DNA from: Methanoculleus sp. UBA77 | GTDB lineage: Archaea; Halobacteriota; Methanomicrobia; Methanomicrobiales; Methanoculleaceae | Reading direction: 5' to 3' | NCBI GenBank assembly: GCA_002499455.1 | Contig: DALN01000089.1 | Location: forward strand, 654-18,594 | DNA length: 17,941 nucleotides | In this document: piece after piece, positions 13,616 through 17,941 of the stretch | Layout: the number at the start of each line of letters is the position of its first letter | Position numbering within the stretch: the first letter of the stretch is position 1 | Notes under the pieces: generated by a model | Databases searched by the model: none | Seen by the model: only the letters and a program-made list of their open reading frames with translations | What the model was told of the DNA's origin: nothing | Made by a program: the position numbers and the translations under genes

Positions 13616-14767
13616 TCATCCCCGGGAGAGGGTCTTCCAGGGATAGGGGACGGCGAGGAAGAGGGGGATGGCAAGGGCGATCGCGAGCGGGATCGTCATG
13701 AGGCCGAGCGTGAGCGTGGTCATGTCGGCGATCCACCCGGTGGCCGCGACCCCCATCCCGCCGACGCCGACCGCGAGGCCGAGCATCAGGCCGGAGACGA
13801 GCCCGACGTTCCCCGGCGCGATCTCGTGCGCCATCGCGACGGTGACGGCGAAGGTCGACCAGAGGATGAACCCGAAGATCATCAGCGCGACGAGCGAGAC
13901 GACGCCCCCCGCTGTGAGGAAGACGATGAACGGCGGGACGGCGGCAACAAGCCCGACGATCGTGTACTCCTTGCGGCCGTAGCGGTCGGAGAGTTCGCCC
14001 CCGACCACCTGCCCCACGACCCCGGCGATGAGCATGGCCGAGACGAGCAGGTTCGCGGTGACGAGGTCGATCCCCCGCAGGGTGAGGATGGTGGGGAGGT
14101 AGGCGACCGAGCCGAAGATCGCCCACGCCCGGAGGCCCGAGGCCGCGACCAGGAGGACGATCGCCCGGTAGGCGGGCCGCTCCGTCCGGGGGGCGGCCAC
14201 CGGGGTCCTGAGGCGCTCGGGGGGCGGGAGGATCCGCCGGAGGACCACGGCCATCACGATGCCGGGGATGGCGAGGAAGACGAGGCCCTGAAGGCCCATG
14301 AGCCCGACGGCGACCCCGGCGCAGATGGGGCCGATGGCGTAGCCGAGGTTGCCGCCGATGACGAAGTAGGAGGTGAGCCGGCCGCGGTTCGCGTCCTTGA
14401 CCAGGCGGCTGACGGTGCCGAGCGCGCTCGGGTGGAAGAAGGCGTGGCCGAGCGCCGCGATGGCGACGGACGCGATGACGAGGGCGTAACTGTCGAAGAG
14501 GCCGACGATGGAGATGAAGATCGCGCTCAGGAGCACGCTCGTGCTGATATGGAAGGCGAACCCGCGGGTATCGAAGACCCAGCCGACGAGGGGCTGCACC
14601 ATCGACGACGTGAGGTTGTAGACCGTGACGATCAGCCCGGCGAGGAAGAACGAGTAGCCCTGGTCGGCGATGAGGAGCGGGAGGATCGCGGGAAGAACCG
14701 GCGAGTAGAGGTCGGTCACCAGGTGGGCCGCGGAGAGCCCCCAGACCGGTTTTGTATCAGGAGTCAC
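13616..14767 (-). CDS. MFS transporter, fosmidomycin-resistance (Fsr)-like
   Basis: A 383-residue polytopic membrane protein with about 12 hydrophobic segments and the two-halves layout of the major facilitator superfamily. The opening AAHLVTDLYSPVLPAILPLL and the following GLIVTVYNLTSSMVQPLVG resemble the Fsr-type exporter subgroup. The characteristic MFS loop between helices 2 and 3 reads VGWVFDTRGFAF, and a second-half equivalent GGELSDRYGRKEY is closer to the canonical form. A central loop rich in Pro and Arg (about 197-215) separates the halves. The start is a GTG at 14767, 5 nt after the stop of the methylase gene, so it is probably the last or next-to-last gene of that operon. The substrate cannot be read from sequence; drug or metabolite export is inferred. 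Confidence 0.88.
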   Translation of the reverse strand: MTPDTKPVWGLSAAHLVTDLYSPVLPAILPLLIADQGYSFFLAGLIVTVYNLTSSMVQPLVGWVFDTRGFAFHISTSVLLSAIFISIVGLFDSYALVIASVAIAALGHAFFHPSALGTVSRLVKDANRGRLTSYFVIGGNLGYAIGPICAGVAVGLMGLQGLVFLAIPGIVMAVVLRRILPPPERLRTPVAAPRTERPAYRAIVLLVAASGLRAWAIFGSVAYLPTILTLRGIDLVTANLLVSAMLIAGVVGQVVGGELSDRYGRKEYTIVGLVAAVPPFIVFLTAGGVVSLVALMIFGFILWSTFAVTVAMAHEIAPGNVGLVSGLMLGLAVGVGGMGVAATGWIADMTTLTLGLMTIPLAIALAIPLFLAVPYPWKTLSRG

Positions 14768-14772
14768 GGATG

Positions 14773-15384
14773 TCAGATCCGCCGTAAATGTATGACCTCA
14801 ACCATGATATCCACTCGCTCTCTCCTGTGGTGGGCGAACGTCCGCTTCATCGGGAACGCGCACCGGATAACCTCCTCAAGCTCCGCACGGCCTTCGGTGT
14901 AGGCGGCGACGAACGGGGTCGAGCCCTCGTTGAAGATCCCGTAGACCTCGCCCGCGATCTCGAGCGCGAGGTCGATGAACGGCCGGTCGGCGTGGGCCTT
15001 CTGCGCCCCGAAGGGCGGGTTCATCACGACGGTGTCGCAGGAGAGAGCCACCCGGTCAAGGTCCGGGCTCCGGACGTCGGCGACGATGAACTCGACGGCG
15101 AGGCCGAACATCTCCGCGTTCTTCCGGGCGACGGCAATCGCGGCCGGGTCGATATCCACCCCCGTCACGGCGGCGGCGCCGAGGAGAGCGGCACCGCAGG
15201 CGAGGATTCCCGTCCCGCAGCCGAGGTCGCAGACCCGGCGGTCCTCGATAGCCCCCTGCATCGCGGCGTGGTGGAGGAGGCGGGCCGCCACCGGCGCCGG
15301 GGTCTGGTACTGCTCCAGCCGGGCCGTCGGCCGCTCGAACCCCTCGAGCCGTTCAAGCTGCATCTCGAGCTGACGGAGGTTCAT
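14773..15384 (-). CDS. METTL5-like RNA N6-adenine methyltransferase
   Basis: A 203-residue class I SAM-dependent methyltransferase. The N-terminal LEQYQTPAPVAARLL (23-37) is typical of the archaeal/eukaryotic METTL5 group. Motif I is DLGCGTGIL (53-61), the acidic SAM-ribose position is in VTGVDIDPAAI (73-83), and the catalytic NPPFG (122-126) is the N-6 adenine methylase motif. Eukaryotic METTL5 modifies an adenine of small-subunit rRNA; archaeal members are thought to act on RNA too, so a 16S rRNA target is a reasonable inference. The ATG at 15384 overlaps the dph2 stop by 4 nt (ATGA). Placement next to dph2, another translation-modifying gene, agrees with a role in the translation apparatus. 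Confidence 0.9.
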   Translation of the reverse strand: MNLRQLEMQLERLEGFERPTARLEQYQTPAPVAARLLHHAAMQGAIEDRRVCDLGCGTGILACGAALLGAAAVTGVDIDPAAIAVARKNAEMFGLAVEFIVADVRSPDLDRVALSCDTVVMNPPFGAQKAHADRPFIDLALEIAGEVYGIFNEGSTPFVAAYTEGRAELEEVIRCAFPMKRTFAHHRRERVDIMVEVIHLRRI

Positions 15385-16328
15385 GGTGCGAGGTACTCGT
15401 CGATGGTGTAGTCGTCCCAGGCCCGGACCCCGCAGAGGATCTCGAACTCCGGCGGCGTCAGCACCGGGACCGGGAACCGGATCTGGTCGTCGTAGGCGAG
15501 CCGGGGGCAGGCGGTGTTCACGTAGGCCGCAAATCCGAGGTCGAGCATCTCGGCGGGCGAGACCTCCCGCATCGCGACGAGCACCGCCTTATCGGAGAGG
15601 GCGGCGAGCCTTCGCGCCAGATCCATCCGCCGCTGCCCGCTCTTCGTGCTGACGATGACGCCGAAGTTTGCGGCGTCCTGTGCTTTGGCCATCACCGCGG
15701 CGCGGCGGCGGACCAGGCGGTCGGCGTCCACCTCCTGCGCCTCCCCGGTGTAGGGATCGAGCGCGATCACCCGTGCATGCGTCGCGAGCCGGATGCCGAT
15801 GGGGTGAAAGACCCCGGTCCCGACAAAGAGGACCTCGTCCGCCCCCGTCGCCCGTGCGGCGGCGAAGTTGCAGCCGAGGACCTGCCCCGCGAGCGGTGTC
15901 CGGCCGTCACCGGGGGCGACGGCCGTCTCGATGCCGTGGTCGCGGAGGAACGATGTCATCGCGTCGATCAGGTGGACGTGCTGGACGGTCGTCACAAGGC
16001 CGATCCGGCGAGCGTGGAGAAGAGGAAGGGCTGCCTCAAGCACGCCCGGATCGAAGTCGAAGCGGACGGGCTCGTAGATGACGTCCGGCCGGCTCTCGAC
16101 CGGTGCGTGGCCGAAGTGGACCAGGACGTCCGCGAACGCGAGGGCGTCGAGCGCGAGGTCGCAGGCCCCGTAACAGGGGTCGCCGCTGACGATCACCTCA
16201 AAGCCCGCAGCGCGGAGGGCGGCGGCCGTCGCCGGCGCCTGGCGTGCGAGCCCCGCGGGGAACTGGAGGGCGACCGACCGCGCCCCCCGTGCCCGGAGTT
16301 TTGCGACGATATCAGAGTAAGGTATCAA
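15381..16328 (-). CDS. dph2: Diphthamide biosynthesis enzyme Dph2
   Basis: A protein of about 315 residues that catalyses the first step of diphthamide synthesis on elongation factor 2, transferring a 3-amino-3-carboxypropyl group from SAM by an unusual radical mechanism. The three cysteines that hold the 4Fe-4S cluster in archaeal Dph2 are visible: C56 in DPCYGACD, C153 in QVLGCNFAAA and C274 in NTACPRLAYDD. Other family stretches are VALQFPAGL and LVHFGHAPV. There is no ATG near the N-terminus. I chose the TTG at 16328 because GGTG lies 7 nt upstream; a GTG at 16334 would add two residues. Either start overlaps the end of hpt by roughly 20 nt. The longer open frame upstream is antisense-like Arg/Ser-rich translation inside hpt and was excluded. 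Confidence 0.93.
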   Translation of the reverse strand: MIPYSDIVAKLRARGARSVALQFPAGLARQAPATAAALRAAGFEVIVSGDPCYGACDLALDALAFADVLVHFGHAPVESRPDVIYEPVRFDFDPGVLEAALPLLHARRIGLVTTVQHVHLIDAMTSFLRDHGIETAVAPGDGRTPLAGQVLGCNFAAARATGADEVLFVGTGVFHPIGIRLATHARVIALDPYTGEAQEVDADRLVRRRAAVMAKAQDAANFGVIVSTKSGQRRMDLARRLAALSDKAVLVAMREVSPAEMLDLGFAAYVNTACPRLAYDDQIRFPVPVLTPPEFEILCGVRAWDDYTIDEYLAP

Positions 16329-16863
16329 CGACACGCACCTGCGTCTCGGAGACCTCGACTTGGACCAGGACCTTGAGCGGCCGGCCGATCTCCGCGTCGC
16401 CCCGGCCGATGACCACGCAGATATCGGCGATCTCGGCCCCGGCGTGTTCCAGGGCACCGATGAGGGCGCAGAGCGTCCCTCCGGTGCTGCAGACATCGTC
16501 GATGATGACGACCCGGTCGCCCGCCTCGATGCCGTTCAGGTAGAGTTCTCCCTTCGAGTAACCCGTCGTCTGGTGGACCGCGACCTCGCCGGGGAGGCCG
16601 TAGGGGCGTTTCCTGACGACCACCAGCGGGATGTCGGTCATCATCGAGAGGGCGACACCGATGTGGATGCCCATCGCCTCGCAGACGACGATCTTGTCGA
16701 CCCTCTCGAGGTCGAGGCAGCGCACCATGGCGCACCCGATCTCGCGGAGGATGGCGGGCTCAAGCAGCGGCACCCCGTCGGTGATCGGGTGGATGAAGTA
16801 GTTGTACTCTCCCCGCTTCATGATGGGGGAGGCTTCCAGGGACTGAATCAGGCGTTCAAGCAT
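16312..16863 (-). CDS. hpt: Hypoxanthine phosphoribosyltransferase, archaeal type
   Basis: A purine-salvage enzyme of about 183 residues that makes IMP (and possibly GMP) from the free base and PRPP. The PRPP-binding motif is VVIIDDVCSTGGT (about 118-130), where two consecutive Asp residues bind the ribose. The archaeal subgroup is indicated by GEYNYFIHPITDGVPLLEP (18-36), ICEAMGIHIG-like VCEAMGIHIGVALS (60-73) and VVVRKRPYGLPGE (81-93). I chose the ATG at 16863; GTGAT lies 5 nt before it, and it overlaps the mfnA stop by 8 nt. A GTG at 16872 would add three residues. Salvage gains interest here because the nearby purS and purQ copies are broken. Confidence 0.93.
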   Translation of the reverse strand: MLERLIQSLEASPIMKRGEYNYFIHPITDGVPLLEPAILREIGCAMVRCLDLERVDKIVVCEAMGIHIGVALSMMTDIPLVVVRKRPYGLPGEVAVHQTTGYSKGELYLNGIEAGDRVVIIDDVCSTGGTLCALIGALEHAGAEIADICVVIGRGDAEIGRPLKVLVQVEVSETQVRVVDTLL

Positions 16864-17941
16864 GTATATCACACATATCGTTCAGGAATGCCTCGATGAC
16901 GTCGCGGGTGACGTGGGGCATGCAGACGATCCGCATATGCCCCGCCCGCGTCCGCGAGACCCGCCAGCCGGCGGGCGGATGGTCGCAGGAGAAGGTCGCC
17001 ACGTTGACGTCGGGGGTCACGGCCCGCGGGCAGCCGAGCGTCTCCATCCCCTCGATCAGCCTCCGGGTGTTCTCCATGCACCCGGCGACCACCGCCCGCA
17101 TCCCGTCCATCCCGAGATACTCGAGGACGGCGACGGCGGCCGCGACCGAGGCGCCGGGCCGGGTGCCCGCGAGGGTGCACTCCTGCTTCACCGTCAGGTA
17201 GGGCGTTTCGACGTTGAGGTGCGAGAAGCACGAGGGGTCCCGGACGAGGAGGCAGCCCGCCGGGATGGTGCTCATCCCCATCTTGTGGGGGTCAACAGAG
17301 ATCGAGGAGACACCGGGGAGCCGGAAGTCGAACGGGACGGGGTTCTCCAGGAACGGGACGACCATCCCCCCAAAGGCGGCGTCGATGTGGAGGAAGACGT
17401 CGTGGTCGAGGGCGATCTCGGAGAGGGCGGCGACGGGGTCGACGACGCCGTACTCCGTCGTCCCGACGATCCCGACGAGAGCGACCGTCTTCTCATCGAT
17501 AAGACCGTCGGCCGCCTCCGCGTCCATCCGGTACTCCTTATCGAGCGGTGCGACCCGCATCTCGAGCCCCAGGATGTCGCAGGCCTTCTGGAACGAGAAG
17601 TGGCCCGACGCCGGGACCACCACGTTCGGCGATGCCACCGGCTTCAGTTTCTTTGCGATCCGGAAGGCCTGGATGTTCGACTCCGTCCCGCCGGAGGTGG
17701 CATAGCCCCCCGCACCGGGGTGGTGCATCAGGGTGCCGAGCCTCTTGACGAGGAGCTCTTCAAGGGAGGCGGTCCCGGGGAAGAGCCCCGGGTCGCCGAG
17801 GTTGGTCTCGAGGAAGAGCGCGTGCGCCCGCGCCGCAACCGGGTGGGGCGGGGTGCACATCGAACTCAGGATGTTCCGGTAGCCGAGGTCCTCCTGTCGC
17901 TTTGACAGGAGGAAGGAGAAGAGGTCTTCCTCAGGGCACCC
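16856..17941 (-). CDS. mfnA: L-tyrosine decarboxylase MfnA (5' end beyond window)
   Basis: A PLP-dependent group II decarboxylase; 361 residues are visible and only a few N-terminal ones should be missing. It makes tyramine for methanofuran, the first C1 carrier of methanogenesis. Some archaeal relatives also decarboxylate aspartate to beta-alanine for coenzyme A. Visible motifs, numbered from the first visible residue, are SSMCTPPHPVAARAH and ETNLGDPGLFPGT (early core), ATSGGTESN (about 81-89), the cofactor Asp D187 in HIDAAFGG, and the PLP lysine K220 in SVDPHKMGMS. GTRPGASVAA and the C-terminal GHMRIVCMPHVTRDVI complete the fold. The frame is open to the window edge, and the residues beyond the first internal Met (GCPEEDLFSFLL, then SKRQEDLGYRNILSS) are family-like. 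The next gene, hpt, overlaps its stop by 8 nt. Confidence 0.95.
   Translation of the reverse strand, partial: GCPEEDLFSFLLSKRQEDLGYRNILSSMCTPPHPVAARAHALFLETNLGDPGLFPGTASLEELLVKRLGTLMHHPGAGGYATSGGTESNIQAFRIAKKLKPVASPNVVVPASGHFSFQKACDILGLEMRVAPLDKEYRMDAEAADGLIDEKTVALVGIVGTTEYGVVDPVAALSEIALDHDVFLHIDAAFGGMVVPFLENPVPFDFRLPGVSSISVDPHKMGMSTIPAGCLLVRDPSCFSHLNVETPYLTVKQECTLAGTRPGASVAAAVAVLEYLGMDGMRAVVAGCMENTRRLIEGMETLGCPRAVTPDVNVATFSCDHPPAGWRVSRTRAGHMRIVCMPHVTRDVIEAFLNDMCDIHA
17889..17913. repeat. 10-bp perfect inverted repeat inside mfnA
   Basis: TCCTCCTGTC (17889-17898) and GACAGGAGGA (17904-17913) form a perfect 10-bp stem with a 5-nt loop, near the 5' end of mfnA. The strand that is mRNA for mfnA can fold the same way. 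It encodes ordinary family residues (FLLSKRQED region), so it may be incidental to the protein sequence. Confidence 0.5.

Noticed and set aside
13826..14902. Highly charged open frame antisense to the MFS gene
   Set aside because: Extreme Asp/Glu/Arg content reflects reverse reading of membrane-helix codons; the opposite strand encodes a convincing transporter.
16335..16496. N-terminal extension of dph2
   Set aside because: The translation is Arg/Ser/Pro-rich and lies inside hpt; Dph2 similarity begins at 16334-16328.
16862..17905. Open frame antisense to mfnA
   Set aside because: mfnA motifs including the PLP lysine are clear; this frame has no domain.
1..17941. CRISPR arrays, tRNA or rRNA genes, insertion sequences, prophage or defence genes
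   Set aside because: No regularly spaced repeats, cloverleaf-type sequences, transposase or integrase proteins were seen; nearly all of the window is accounted for by housekeeping and cofactor genes.

Overview
The window is archaeal, GC-rich chromosomal DNA from a methanogen. Three genes of coenzyme F420 synthesis (cofE, cofC, cofG), the methanofuran gene mfnA, diphthamide synthase dph2, an archaeal-type hypoxanthine phosphoribosyltransferase and an archaeal METTL5-like methylase place it in the Euryarchaeota. Gene content and protein style fit Methanomicrobiales, most likely Methanoculleus; the genus is inferred from memory of protein style, not from a search. Genes are dense, with many ATGA (4-nt) or slightly longer overlaps.

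Region 1 (1-4921, minus strand) is a chromosome-segregation operon: an uncharacterised coiled-coil/low-complexity protein, then smc, then scpA, with the first codons of another gene directly after scpA. A 188-bp AT-rich divergent promoter region (4922-5109) separates it from region 2.

Region 2 (5110-8820, plus) is a tightly overlapping cofactor and one-carbon operon: glyA, folD, a dihydropteroate-synthase-family gene and cofE. cofE collides tail to tail with cofC (minus), their coding regions overlapping by 75 bp. cofG diverges from cofC. Serine hydroxymethyltransferase and FolD move C1 units on a pterin carrier, the DHPS-like enzyme probably helps build such a carrier, and CofC, CofE and CofG build F420.

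Region 3 (10536-11870, plus) is a purine operon with a scar: purC is intact, but what follows is the 5' end of purS (with a frameshift) joined directly to the 3' end of purQ, and then an intact ferredoxin:thioredoxin reductase catalytic-subunit gene. Most of purS and purQ is deleted. This is the most unusual observation in the window.

Region 4 (11918-17941, minus) holds, in transcription order, mfnA (5' end outside the window), hpt, dph2, a METTL5-like methylase and an MFS transporter, joined by overlaps or a 5-nt gap, followed by a UbiB/ABC1 kinase gene with its own probable leaderless promoter. It mixes methanofuran synthesis, purine salvage and translation-apparatus modification. I saw no tRNA, rRNA, CRISPR array, insertion sequence or phage gene. 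I found no dedicated novel system; the interest lies in the purS-purQ scar, the unusual smc-linked protein and details of the cofactor genes.
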